A DNA stretch of 64,000 nucleotides, taken from assembly GCA_016584305.1 (NCBI GenBank), contig JACEEZ010016253.1, positions 988,501 to 1,052,500 of the forward strand. The letters run 5' to 3'. This document shows, one piece after another, positions 13,119-24,753 of this stretch. Positions within the stretch are counted from its first letter, which is position 1; every line of letters begins with the position of its first letter. Below the pieces are notes generated by a model. It ran no database searches. It was not told the DNA's origin and saw nothing but the letters and a program-made list of their open reading frames with translations. Source of the stretch: Chionoecetes opilio (taxonomy: Eukaryota; Arthropoda; Malacostraca; Decapoda; Majidae). Both the position numbers and the translations under genes were made by a program.

Positions 13119-14197
13119 AGTTTCAGTCTGTTTCTGTCATTTTTTCTCATTTCTGTCTGTTTCTGTAATTTTTTTTCATTTCTGTCTGTTTCTGTCATTT
13201 TTCTCTCATTTTGTCTGTTTCTTCATTTTTTTCTCTCATTTCTGTCTGTTTCTGTCATTTTTTTCTCTCATTTCTGTCTGTTTCTGTCATTTTTTCCTCT
13301 CATTTCTGTCATTTTTTTCTTCTATTTCTGTCTGTTTCTGTCATTTTTTTCTCTCATTTCTGTCTGTTTCTGTCATTTTTTTCTCTCATTTCTGTCTGTT
13401 TCTGTCATTTTTTTCTCTCATTTCTGTCTGTTTCTGTCATTTTTTTCTCTAATTTCTGTCTGTTTCTGTCATTTTTTTCTCTCATTTCTGTCTGTTTCTG
13501 TCATTTTTTCTCTCATTTCTGTCTGTTTCTGTCATTTTTTCTCTCATTTCTGTCTGTTTCTGTCATTTTTTTCTCTCATTTCTGTCTGTTTCTGTCATTT
13601 TTTTTTCTCATTTCTGTCTGTTTCTGTCATTTTTTTCTCTCATTTCTGTCTGTTTCTGTCATTTTTTTCTCTCATTTCTGTCTGTTTCTGTCATTTTTTT
13701 CTCTCATTTCTGTCTGTTTCTGTCATTTTTTCTCTCATTTCTGTCTGTTTCTGTCATTTTTTTCTCTCATTTCTGTCTGTTTCTGTCATTTTTTTCTCTC
13801 ATTTCTGTCTGTTTCTGTCATTTTTTTCTCTCATTTCTGTCTGTTTCTGTCATTTTTTTCTCTCATTTCTGTCTGTTTCTGTCATTTTTTTCTCTCATTT
13901 CTGTCTTTCTCTCATTTTCTCTCATTTCAGTCTGTTTCTGTCATTTTTTTCTCTCATTTCTGTCATTTTTTTCTCTCATTTCTGTCTGTTTCTGTCATTT
14001 TTTCTCTCATTTCTGTCTGTTTCTGTCATTTTTTTCTCTCATTTCTGTCTGTTTCTGTCATTTTTCTCTCTCATTTCTGTCTGTTTCTGTCATTTTTTTC
14101 TCTCATTTCAGTCTGTTTCTGTCATTTTTTCTCTCATTTCTGTCTGTTTCTGTCATTTTTTCTCTCATTTCAGTCTGTTTCTGTCATTTTTTCTCTC
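13119..14197. repeat. 32-bp minisatellite, about 33 copies
   Basis: The unit reads TTTCTGTCTGTTTCTGTCA then a run of 5-8 T and CTCTCA. Copies differ mainly in T-run length and in occasional loss of the TGTCTGTT half. The array lies exactly between two copies of the CCTCCGCC repeat and could have grown from their TGTC run. The long open frames across it are a by-product of the repeat. Confidence 0.9.
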
Positions 14198-14243
14198 ATT
14201 ACTTCCGCCAACGAAGTTGGAGAGGTTATGTTTTCACCCCGAT

Positions 14244-14275
<32 letters not shown>

Positions 14276-14456
14276 TAGTGTACAGGATTTCTCGAAAAGT
14301 TACGAATAGATTTGGACCAAATGAAATATATAAATGTATACCAAGTCTATTTGGTATAAGGAAGAAGTGATTTAATTTTGGATGAAATCTATTGACAACT
14401 GTTGCCATGGCAACCAATTGATGAAATATTCGACCGGAGGTATGCGCTCATACTGA

Positions 14457-14519
<63 letters not shown>

Positions 14520-14577
14520 TTACTTTTTTATATTCGGGCGGAGGTATGCGCTCTACTGAGTGCCCCCCCCCCCCCCT
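14198..14577. repeat. CCTCCGCCAACGAAGTTGG repeat, copy 2
   Basis: Same order as copy 1: ACTTCCGCCAACGAAGTTGG at 14200, TGTC run, CTCGAAAAGTTACGAATAG, TGTTGCCATGGCAACC, (TA)n at about 14463-14515, then GGCGGAGGTATGCGCTCTAC and a C-run. No protein coding. Confidence 0.7.
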
Positions 14578-14782
14578 TAGTTTCCACCTGCTTTCCCTTC
14601 CACTCTCTCTCTCCCCTCTAACTTTCCTAAAAAAAAGAAAATAAAAATAAAAAAAAGGTCATGAGTGCTGTGGGCCACCTTTATGGCTGCATGGCCCACG
14701 TCATTCATCCGTGGATGGCAATCAACAACAACAACAACAACAACCCTGGTCATCACTTGAGCCTTCTTCAGGCACAGTCAAC

Positions 14783-14794
14783 ATGGCATTCAAG
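14783..14794 (+). pseudogene. Orphan first exon of a third cuticle-protein paralog
   Basis: ATGGCATTCAAG followed by the donor GTAGTG encodes MAFK, the same four-residue first exon as the two intact cuticle genes (MTFK at 17200, MALK at 24283). About 40 bp upstream (TGGTCATCACTTGAGCC) and about 40 bp downstream (GTGGACGACCAGCCTCC) also resemble gene 2 (TGGTCATCACTCCAG and GTGGACAACCAGCC). Upstream homology stops at a (CAA)n tract, so the TATA box and promoter are gone. No matching second or third exon was found before gene 1. It is most likely a decayed duplicate; use as an alternative first exon of gene 1 is possible but unproven. Confidence 0.55.
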
Positions 14795-15059
14795 GTAGTG
14801 GACGACCAGCCTCCTCTTACCGCCATTATATGTCCAAGTGGCGTTCACAAACCACTTTGCTGACACCTTTCTTCTCGGTCATCGTTCATCTCATAACACA
14901 CGATTGAAAACTTTCCAAATGCTTTGTGGCACAAAGTGATAACTTTGTCTGACTGTTTATATGAATTACTGATAAACCTAGAAATATTTGTGTGGTACAG
15001 TGACAGGATTTTTTTTTTCTCTCTATCTCTTTCTAATATAGTATATTATAAATGTATTG

Positions 15060-15240
15060 TATTAGGTGTATGACTTCACCTGACAACACAGACCGCGCGG
15101 CTCAGGGCGTCTCCACCTCATACTGCCTCCATGGTGTCCACTGTTACGCCACCGTGTGCGTGGCCTGGCGAGGTGGCTGCGACGCCCTGACCAGTGACGG
15201 TGACCACGGCTTCCATGCCCACCTGGTGCTGTTATGTCAT
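15060..15240. other. GC-rich block of unknown origin
   Basis: A 180-bp GC-rich island in AT-rich surroundings. The plus strand reads open with several cysteines (YCLHGVHCYATVC), but no splice sites frame it and I recognise no domain. It does not match the cuticle exons. It is followed by AT-rich ATT/TTA-type repeats at 15257-15480. Confidence 0.3.
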
Positions 15241-15258
15241 CTGTCTTACTTTACTAAA

Positions 15259-15291
<33 letters not shown>

Positions 15292-15861
15292 CTTATCATA
15301 ATAATAACACTAAAAGTAATACTCATGATAAAAATATTAATAAATTATTATTATTATTTTCATTATTATAATCATTATTATTATTACCAATTATTATTAC
15401 TATTTATCAGTTATTATCCCTATTATTTTTCATGTTATAATGAATATATATTTTTTTTTCATTATCAATAATTATTTTTAGCAGTATTATTATTGTTATC
15501 AAAAATTGACAAATAAATTGCTATCATCATAATCGTTACAGTGATTGACCCAGAAATTGCAAAAAAATCCTCAGACAAATGTTGATATATTTGTGGTTTG
15601 TTTATACTTGCACAATACTAAAGGCCAGTGACTTGTCATGGGAAAAACTGTATTTACTTTATGTTGGTGTAAAAGTTGATCACGAAGAGTGTTGGGCCTA
15701 TCTCTCCCCCTATAGGCTGTGTTGGGTGCACGAGTTCACCCTCAGCACAGGTCGCAGGATATGGTTCTGTCCTTACTTTTGGAGCGTCAATAGTGTGTTT
15801 AAGGCAGTCAATGGCCCAATAATCGGACTGCAACTTCTGCCCGACTGGCTATACCAAATAC

Positions 15862-16640
15862 ATGTCTTTGCTATGTTGTGGGACAGCTATGCAAGACCAC
15901 AACATTGCAAACGTTCGGCATGGCCATCCAGACTCGTCGACACAAAAATTCGACGACATGATCAACGAACCAAGAGTCAAGAAGGAAAACATCGTCTTAA
16001 CCCCTTCACGCCCAGATCTTTTTTTAATTTGCTATATAAAATAGTCTGTTAACCATGAAACTACGAAAACTAACTGAATTTACCAAATTACCTAGTCGAC
16101 AAGGATACTAAACAGGTCATATCTATGAAAGATTGTTTATTTCACTACAAATCGTCTAATGGTAGCTAGATTACAATGGAAATTACGTTCCGGGCCTAAA
16201 AGGGTTAACAACGATCCACTTTAAAACAGGACTTCAGGAAACAAGTTGTCAAATCTCTGAAATATGGTAAACTTGCATTTTTGTATCGCAACGAAATATA
16301 TCCCAAAATGAGTGGCACCAATAATTAAGTTACATTCAATGGGCCTCAGATTTGTCAACTATGAATAAAAAAGATATTTGAAGCAGAATGAGAAGATCGG
16401 AGTGATTTCAAGGGCGTGTCCAGTGGTCTCCTGGCAAACCTCAGATATAACCAGCACAAAACTTTAGTGAGTGAAGTTATCAAATTATATCTATGAACAT
16501 CTGTGTTGTAACATGCCACTCAAACTACATTTTCTGCATTTACAACTTTGTTTTTCCTAGAGATTGCCAGAACTGTCGGTGATGAATATGGGGAGAGAAT
16601 CCTCAAGCAAATAGAAGAAATGGAGAAGTTACAAAGATAA
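15862..16640 (+). pseudogene. Coding-like shards, unknown protein (doubtful)
   Basis: Three short stretches look protein-like. The first (about 15880-15996) contains FDDMINEPRVKKENIV, the second (about 16209-16326) contains LKQDFRKQVVKSLKYG, and the third (16561-16640) follows a good acceptor (TTGTTTTTCCTAG) and reads IARTVGDEYGERILKQIEE up to a TAA stop. The MITE at 15997-16208 separates the first two. I do not recognise the family. This could be a broken gene or old transposon sequence. Confidence 0.2.
15997..16208 (+). mobile_element. piggyBac-like MITE, copy 1
   Basis: TTAA at 15997-16000 and 16205-16208 bounds an insert with left end CCCCTTCACGCCCAGATCTT and right end GTTCCGGGCCTAAAAGGG, which is the imperfect inverse. 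Internal landmarks such as GTCGACAAGGATACTAAACA are shared with copies at 22298-22506 and 44706-44922. TTAA target duplication and termini starting CCC are the signature of piggyBac-type transposition. No transposase is present. Confidence 0.8.
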
Positions 16641-17110
16641 TACTATATATAGAGACCAACCAGGCTAAACTGTTGCTGCCGGAATCTGATGCAAGACCAA
16701 AGGTACAAGACTTCACAAATATGTACATAAATTAATCTTAAATCAAAGGTTTCGTGTTTACTGGTAATAAATTCATTATTGTAACTTTATGGAAAAATTC
16801 TAGCAAAAAGGAAGCTAATTCCAACCGTGTTCTATGTTTGTTATGTTTTTATACAATTTGGCGAGAGTTTTAGAAGCAATTGCTTAAAACTGAGACGTGC
16901 TACACTCATATGTTGTCAAATTTAGAATCAACACATATGACTTGAAAAGATAAAACATGAATTGAAATGTTTTTTTGCTTGACACCAAAATGTATTGTCA
17001 AGTGTTATCATTATCAGTAATGGAAATAGATCATTTTCGATTCTGAGTGATAAGAGGCGGCCTGGATCGCGGACTTTGGCCTTCAGCGAGGGGCGTCGTC
17101 AGCCGCTGCT
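16209..17110. other. Intergenic AT-rich sequence upstream of cuticle gene 1
   Basis: Apart from the doubtful coding-like shards above, no gene or repeat family is recognised. A GC-rich proximal promoter begins near 17045. Confidence 0.4.
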
Positions 17111-17114
17111 CGGG

Positions 17115-17150
17115 TGACGTCACCGCGGCGGCGACCATCACAGTATATAA
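17115..17150 (+). promoter_or_regulatory. Cuticle gene 1 promoter: TGACGTCA plus TATA box
   Basis: A palindromic CRE/ATF-type site TGACGTCA lies at 17115-17122 and TATATAA at 17144-17150, 21 bp apart. The start codon is 50 bp downstream of the TATA box. Cuticle gene 2 has the same two motifs with 20 bp between them, and the surrounding sequence differs, which suggests selection on the pair. Binding by a bZIP factor is inference. Confidence 0.7.
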
Positions 17151-17199
17151 GGTTGCTTGGACTTGCTGCTTGGACATGAGACCTCATCATCCAGTCACC

Positions 17200-18418
17200 A
17201 TGACATTCAAGGTAGTGCACAGCCACCCTCTGCGCATGGCTCCATCACGGCTCCACGCATTGACACATTACCACAACGAATTCCTTATAACTAACTATTC
17301 GAACGTCACGAATACCTCAACGAAGCTTTTTTTTCTAATATTTCTTGTGCTTGAGATCACGCCTTCACGCATTGACACATTACCACAACAAACATTTTTC
17401 ACCTCAAGTTTCATCTGCCTTCATACTAACTTTCCTAGAATTCATATGAAAATATAATCAGGACACTTGACCATTCTAGATATTTAAATATTTTTTAAAC
17501 TTGGAGCCAGTACCCCAACACGTAATTACCGGCACTCAAGTGAACGATCTTAGAATTCCAGACAAAGAACGCATTAGATGTTTATCATGGTGTACAGGTT
17601 GTCAGGTGACAAAGTAAGGATAGGCCTTAAGCTCTTAGCGGTAAGGACCACTATCAGGGAACTGGGCCTTTTCTTCTAATCATTAGGAACAGGCCAAGAA
17701 AAAAAAATGGGTAACAAAAAACCTGCAGAATACCAGTCGCTCTATAGATAACAGTAATGGACTTCAATGGAATGGGCCAATCTAGTTTGTCCTTAAGTCT
17801 TTCCCTGCTTGCCTTCTTGTTCTTGTCCAGCCGTCTGTATGTCTGTCTGTTTGCTCATGCGTTTATTTGTGTATGTCTGTCTGTGCGTGTCTTCATGAGG
17901 CTCACTTATTGGTCTCATCCTCCCCCTTCCTTCAGATTGTTTTGTTGTCCGCCCTCGTGGTCGCCGCCCTGGCCCGCCCTGACTCCCCATCCTACCAGGC
18001 CCCTCATGCCTCATACAGCGCTCCTTCCCCAGTCGTAAGTAGCCTTTATTGCCTCATAAGAACAGTGTAACTACACTCAACTGCTATTTGATCTTCCAGT
18101 TAAGTTGCATTAAATAATGTGTTCTCTACAACCACCTTTCTCCCTCAGTCCCCGCCCAAGTACGCCTACAACTATGGCGTGCATGACGACTACTCCGGCA
18201 ACAACTACGGCCAAGACGAGACCCGCGACGGCTACCACACCCAGGGATCTTACTACGTGGCGCTGCCCGACGGTCGCGTGCAGAAGGTGACCTACTACGT
18301 GGACGGCGACTCCGGTACCGTGGCCGAGGTGACCTACGAGGGCGAGGCTCAGTACCCCGATGAGAGCTATGGTCACGCCGCCCCCTCCTACAAAGCTCCC
18401 TCCGCGGGCTACCATTGA
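17200..18418 (+). CDS. Cuticle protein 1, chitin-binding RR type (three exons)
   Basis: Coding exons are 17200-17211, 17936-18034 and 18149-18418, all joined in phase 0 with GT/AG borders, giving 126 residues. Residues 1-17 (MTFKIVLLSALVVAALA) form a signal peptide ending before RPD. Residues 18-37 are a Pro/Ser/Tyr-rich linker. Residues about 40-107 carry the extended Rebers-Riddiford chitin-binding domain: PKYAYNYGV, the acidic DETRDGYHTQGSYYV segment, LPDGRVQKVTYYVDGDSG and AEVTYEGEAQYP. The tail is short and Tyr/Ala/Pro-rich. The domain binds chitin fibres in the exoskeleton after secretion by epidermal cells. The tiny first exon carrying the start of the signal peptide is typical of arthropod cuticle genes. 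Gene 2, 6 kb downstream, is a tandem paralog. Intron 1 (724 bp) holds a LINE 3' stub. Nothing suggests a defect. Confidence 0.92.
17690..17800 (-). mobile_element. LINE 3'-end stub in intron 1 of cuticle gene 1
   Basis: The segment (AGGCCAAGAAAAAAAAATGG, GGGTAACAAAAAACCTGC, GGGCCAATCTAGTTTGTCC) matches in order the 3' untranslated end of the LINE at 18727-20925, read on the minus strand. It is a 5'-truncated fragment of about 110 bp. Similar stubs of this family occur at about 6788-6830 and 22112-22172. Confidence 0.65.
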
Positions 18419-18451
18419 GGACCCTACATGACACACTTTACAGTACTATTT

Positions 18452-18457
18452 ATTAAA
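18452..18457 (+). terminator. Poly(A) signal of cuticle gene 1
   Basis: ATTAAA, 34 bp after the stop codon. It is the nearest canonical-variant signal, giving a very short 3' UTR. Confidence 0.55.
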
Positions 18458-18726
18458 GTATGAATACAGAACATCTATCTGGAGTCTTACTATAACTATA
18501 ACTAATGACCACGAAGAGTTAATGAAAGAGGCATATTCTAGTATAATAAGGTAGCAACGTTCACATTGCTAAACCTGCAGAGAAGCATCGACCTTTTTAC
18601 TATACATTCAGTCTCTCATTCTTCTTTTAAAGCAAACACACATTTTAAACACATACTTTAAACCAATAACTACAAACTCAATTAAGAAATCGGTCTCATT
18701 TTAAACACACACTTTAAACCAATAAT
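18458..18726. other. Short AT-rich spacer with a tandem duplication
   Basis: A phrase containing CATTTTAAACACA and CTTTAAACCAATAA occurs twice (about 18640-18670 and 18695-18726), just before the LINE poly(A). A related AATCGGTCTCATGTTTTCAC occurs on the far side of the LINE near 20969, so part of this may be target sequence duplicated at insertion. Confidence 0.4.
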
Positions 18727-20925
18727 GTTTTTTTTTTTTTTTTTTTTACATCACAAGGAACTGGCCAAGGGCACAACAAAAATGGGTAACACAAAGCCCG
18801 CTTAGTTGCCAGTCCCTATAAAGAAGACAGTAAGAGAATAAAATAAAAACAGAGGGGTAGGCCAATTTAGTTCGGGAGGTGTCTTGTTACTCTTCTTTTG
18901 AAAAGATTTAAGTCATAGGAAAGTGGAAAAATTGAAACAGGAAGAGAGTTCCAGAGTTTACCAGTGAAAGGGATGAAAGAGTAAAGATACTGATTAACTC
19001 TTGCATTAGGAAGATGGACAGAATAGAGATGAGAATGAGTAGAAAGTCTTGTGCAGCGAGGCCGCGGGAGTGGGGGAGGCATGCAGTTAGGAAGTTCAGA
19101 AGAGCAGTGAGCATGAAAATAACGGTAGAAGAGAGCAAGAGAAGCAACATTGCGGCGGTGATTTAAGGATTGAAGACAGTCAGTCAGAGGAGAGGAGTTG
19201 ATGAGACGAAAAGATTTTGACTCAACCCTGTTTAGGAGAGCTATATGAGTGGATCCTCCTCAAACATGTGAGACATACTCCATACATGGGCGGATAAGGC
19301 CCCTGTAGAGAGCAAGCAATTGGGAGGGAGAAAAAAAAGGACGCAGACGCCACAGCACACCTAACTTCTTTGAAGCTGTTTTAGCAACAGATGAGATGTG
19401 AGATTTCCAGTTCAGATTTTTAGTAAAGAATAGTCCTAGAATGTTCATTGTAGAAGGAGACAGTTGAGTGTCATTGAAGAAGAGGGGATAGTTATCTGGT
19501 AGGTTTTGTCGAGTAGATAGGTGAAGAAAGTGGGTTTTTGAGGCATTGAACAAAACAAGGTTTGCTTTGCCCAAATCAGAAATTATAGAAAGATCAGAAG
19601 TTAGGCGCTCGGTGGCATCTCTCCGTGAATCACTTAGTTCCTGTTGAGTTGGACGTCTAATAAACGACGTTGAAAAATGCAGGGTAGAATCATCAGCGTA
19701 GGAGTGGATAGGGCTTTGAGTTAGACTTAGAAGATCATTAATAAATAATAGAAAGAGAGTGGGTGATAGGACAGAACCCTGGGGAACACCACTATTGATA
19801 GATTTAGGAGAAGAACAATGTCCGTCTACAGTAGCTGCAATAGAACGGTTTGAAAGGAAACTTAAAATGAAGGTACAGAGAGAAGGATAGAAACCGAATG
19901 AGTGTAGTTTGGAAATTAAAGATTTGTGCCAGACTCTATCAAAAGCTTTTGATATGTCAAGGGCAACAGCAAAAGTTTCACCGAAACCCCTAAAGGAGGA
20001 TGACCAAGATTCAGTTAGGAAAGCTAGAAGATCGCCAGTAGATCGCCCTTTACGGAAACCGTACTGACGATCAGATAGAAGATTGTGAGCAGATAGATGC
20101 TTAAGAATCTTCTTATTAAGTATAGATTCAAAAACTTTAGAAAGGCAGGAAGTCAAAGCTATAGGACGGTAGTTTGAAGAATTAGAACGGTCACCCTTCT
20201 TAGGAACAGGTTGGATGTGAGCAAACTTCCAGCAAGAAGGAAAGGTGGAAGTAGATAGACAAAGACGGAAAAGTTTGACCAGGCAAGGTGCAAGCACAGA
20301 AGCACAGTTTTTGAGAACAATAGGAGGGACTCCGTCAGGACCGTAAACCTTCCGAGGATCTAGGCCAGAAAGGGCAAAGAAAACATCATTCCGAAGGATC
20401 TTAATGACAGGCATAATATAGTCAAAGGGTGGAGGAGAAGGAGGAACAAGCCCTTCATCAGCCAGAGTGGAATTTTTAGCAAATGTTTGAGCGAAGAGTT
20501 CAGCTTTAGAAGTAGATGAGACAGCTGTGGAGCCATCTGGGTGAAGCATAGGAGGGAAAGATGAAGAAGAAAAATTGTTAGAGATGTTATTAGCTAGATG
20601 CCAGAAGTCACGAGAGGAATTTGATTCAGAAAGATTTTGACATTTTCTATGAATGAAAGAGTTTTTGGTAAGTTGAAGTAAAGATTTGGCATGATTACGG
20701 GCAGAAATATAAAGGACATGAGTTTCAGGAGATGGATGCTTACGGTACCGTTTGTGAGCCACCTCTCTATCTCGGACAGCATGAAAACAAGCAGAGTTAA
20801 ACCAAGGTTGACGGGCTTTAGGATTAGAGAAAGTATGTGGAATGTACGCCTCCATGCCAGAGACTATGACCTCAGTTATAACGCTCTGCACAAAGAGATG
20901 GGTCTTTGACATGGAAGACTACAAA
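18727..20925 (-). mobile_element. LINE with poly(A) tail, 5'-truncated, near-intact RT
   Basis: On the minus strand the element ends in a ~21-bp poly(A) (T-run at 18727-18747), preceded by a conserved 3' UTR (TTACATCACAAGGAACTGGC on the plus strand). One long frame (19260-20912) covers most of the reverse transcriptase. The copy lacks the endonuclease. A second, more decayed copy on the plus strand lies at 57040-58769 and ends in the same 3' UTR and poly(A). Confidence 0.88.
18867..20912 (-). pseudogene. Reverse transcriptase of the LINE at 18.7-20.9 kb
   Basis: The 550-residue frame contains the RT blocks in order: SGLDPRKVYGPDGVPP, NYRPIALTSCLSKVFE, YGFRKGRSTGDLLAF, ALDISKAFDRVWH, GVPQGSVLSPTLFLLF and the catalytic YADD (codons at about 19689-19700). 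Translation stops at VSHV (about 19260). The same frame continues immediately with GGSTHIALLNRVESKSFRL and ends RRVTRHLPN at about 18868. In the sister copy the stop position is a tryptophan codon (TGG), so a single G-to-A change truncated this protein. The C-terminal block with LWNSLP is typical of Jockey/CR1-group LINEs. The frame opens at its 5' truncation point. Confidence 0.85.
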
Positions 20926-22115
<1,190 letters not shown>

Positions 22116-22297
22116 ACATCACAAAGGACTGGCCAATATCCAATATATTTTTTATATCACAAAGGACTGGCTATATACTTAACGATCACATGTATTCTGG
22201 TCTCATATAACACTTTCCGATGCACATAAGGATACTATAATCAACACACAAGTGACCCCTCCACTCGTCACTCGCCCACATCAGCGTAACCACTCTG

Positions 22298-22506
22298 ATA
22301 ACCCCTTCACGCCCAGATCTTTCCTTTGCTATAAATAATCGTCTGTTAACCATAAAATTACGAAAAGTAGCTTAATATATCAAATTAGGTAGTCGACAAG
22401 GATACTAAACAGGTCATATCTATAAAACATGCCTTATAGTCACTAAAAATCGTCTAATGGTACCCAAATTACAAAGGAAATTACGTTCTGGGCCTCAAGG
22501 GGTTAA
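22298..22506 (+). mobile_element. piggyBac-like MITE, copy 2
   Basis: The left end CCCCTTCACGCCCAGATCTT follows ATAA (one mutation from TTAA) and the right end GGGCCTCAAGGGG precedes TTAA at 22503-22506. The interior matches copy 1 over its whole length (GTCGACAAGGATACTAAACA, AAATCGTCTAATGGTA). About 209 bp, non-coding. Confidence 0.8.
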
Positions 22507-23392
22507 GTCACCAGAGAGTACGTGGTCGTTCAGAGACCCGCCACACCCTCACGGTAACCACTCGACTCGCTTCCACAACAACCAATAATTCCACACTATT
22601 TCCCACCGCTTGACCCACATAGCTCTCCCTTGCTCAACACGGTGGAAAGGATCCCTACGTTACATTCAATCTATGAAGAGCAAAAAAAGTACATCAATTG
22701 CCAACTATAGTCTTATTTTTTTAACGAGGCGAAAATTCCATTCTATCTTAAAGTTTCCTTATGCTTAAAAGTATGCCTATGTTTACCTGATATGGTTAAC
22801 TCTGTTAAAATACAACTGAAATTATGAAGAAGCGTAGTATTCCCTTCTCCCGGCATCAACTATCAGTCAGTAACCAGCAAGGGGTCAGGATTTTTCACCG
22901 TAAAAAAAAACAGTATACCCGACTATATATAGCTATTCTTCTTCCTTTATCTTTTCCTCATTGAGTATTAGCTGGGAGTAGCTTACGTCCACCCATAACC
23001 CATCACGACCCCCCCCTCCAAACACACACACACACGTTGTCATAGTAGTCTTTACATGACCTGACAAAATACAGAATGATAATTATGATAAAAATTGATG
23101 AGCAAAATGAGAATGTAAGGGTTTGCGGAGACTATCTGCCTTGTACGACTTTTGCCCGTGATCTACTCCATATTTACTTCTCTATACATGTTGCACTTAT
23201 CTGCTATCGTTTTTTAGTTATTGAAAAAAAACGTGATTTAAAAAAAAATAAAGGCATATAAAAAAAATAAAGGCAAATCTCTCTCTCTCTCTCTCTCACA
23301 TTATTGAAGTAATGATTAATCTAGCAATGCCAATATTTGTATGTCTTGTAGTAAGTTTTGTCTAATTTGTGATTTTTAAGGAATATCTGGAA
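22507..23392. other. Intergenic sequence, no gene recognised
   Basis: No ORF, RNA or repeat family identified apart from short C, CA and (TC)n tracts near 23009, 23024 and 23280. Confidence 0.4.
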
Positions 23393-23676
23393 GTATCATG
23401 TCATTGTGAATTGGCTGAAATAGGGACTTCTAATCATTGTAACTGAAAACTGACTCCAGATTAGTGTTCAGCATGCCCGAAAACTGCTAGGAACCTATTT
23501 TCAAGCAAATTATTTTTCAAAAAATATTGCAAATTTTGCTATATTTTTTGACAAACAGATTTGCTTGAAAATGAGTTCCTAGCAGCTTTCGGGCATGTTG
23601 AACACTAATCTGTATTCAGTTTTCAGTTACAGTGATTAGAAGTCCCTATTTCAGCCAATTCACAATGACATGATAC
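23393..23676. repeat. Foldback MITE-like palindrome
   Basis: GTATCATGTCATTGTGAATT at 23393 is repeated inverted at the right end (23676). Arms of about 120 bp pair almost throughout (GCATGCCCGAAAACTGCTAG pairs with its complement). The centre is T/A-rich. About 280 bp, non-coding. Confidence 0.85.
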
Positions 23677-24180
23677 TTGTCATTGATCTTTATCTTGCAA
23701 GTAGTTAATGAACAGTGCAAATCCTAAAATATGAAATGCGAAAATCCAACACGATGCGAAGACGAGCCAGAGACCAAACCTCCCGGCGCGACACGCAAGG
23801 CGGGAACCCAAGCGGCTGTGAACCCATTGGATGGATGGACGTCACGGTTATAATCATCACAATTATCATTATCATTATTACTAATTATTGTTACTATATT
23901 TACTTCATTATTAGGATTATCTTTATCACTATCAATATTTTCATTGTTATCATTATCATCATTTATTCATATTTTCAACCATCAACATTTCATCACCATA
24001 TTTACTTAATGATTGGGATTCTCTCATCAATATTTTCATTGTTATTTTTATCATTATTATAATCTATCATTCTTATCTTCCCCCATCACCATTTCATCAT
24101 CTTTCTGCCCAGGGCGTGAATGGGAGGTCATCGGGCCTTACTTCATCACTCATGTAGGGCGGCGTGAGCGTCTCCCGGCC
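23677..24180. other. AT-rich intergenic sequence with ATT/ATC repeats
   Basis: Mainly degenerate ATT and ATC trinucleotide runs (23845-24095). GC content rises after 24100, at the promoter of cuticle gene 2. Confidence 0.5.
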
Positions 24181-24192
24181 CGAGGCGCCCCT

Positions 24193-24228
24193 TGACGTCA
24201 TCTAAGGCGTCCCACCATAGTATATTAA
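24193..24228 (+). promoter_or_regulatory. Cuticle gene 2 promoter: TGACGTCA plus TATA box
   Basis: TGACGTCA lies at 24193-24200 and TATATTAA at 24221-24228, with 20 bp between them, matching the arrangement in cuticle gene 1. The start codon follows the TATA box by 54 bp. A TCATCAC motif at 24249, about 28 bp after the TATA start, is a plausible transcription start. Confidence 0.7.
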
Positions 24229-24282
24229 GGCGGCCAGTCCCTTCGTGGTCATCACTCCAGATCTTCTTCAACCACACGCACC

Positions 24283-24665
24283 ATGGCTCTCAAGGTACAT
24301 AGTGGACAACCAGCCTGTCTCGCCTCAGTGACTCGTGCTGTTCAGACCCAACGGGAAACACCTTTGACAAAACACCAGTATTTTTCTCCCTCTATATACA
24401 TGTCATATTCCCACTGAGGGCGTAGTATTTTGGTGCAGCGGCGCGATGACTCTGAGAGGAGAGTCACTACCAGTGTTTGTTACCGAGACGAGCTGATGGT
24501 TGGCGCCGTCAAGGTTGTCAGCCTGATGATGCATGACCAGAGTAACTATTTGACGGTTCACTTTACTTTCACTTCCCTTTCAACATTCCATCACTTATCA
24601 TTATATGTAAAGTGTGTGGAGATCACGGTCATGGCTTATTGAACAAGAGCATGAATGTGGGGGAG

Positions 24666-24753
<88 letters not shown>

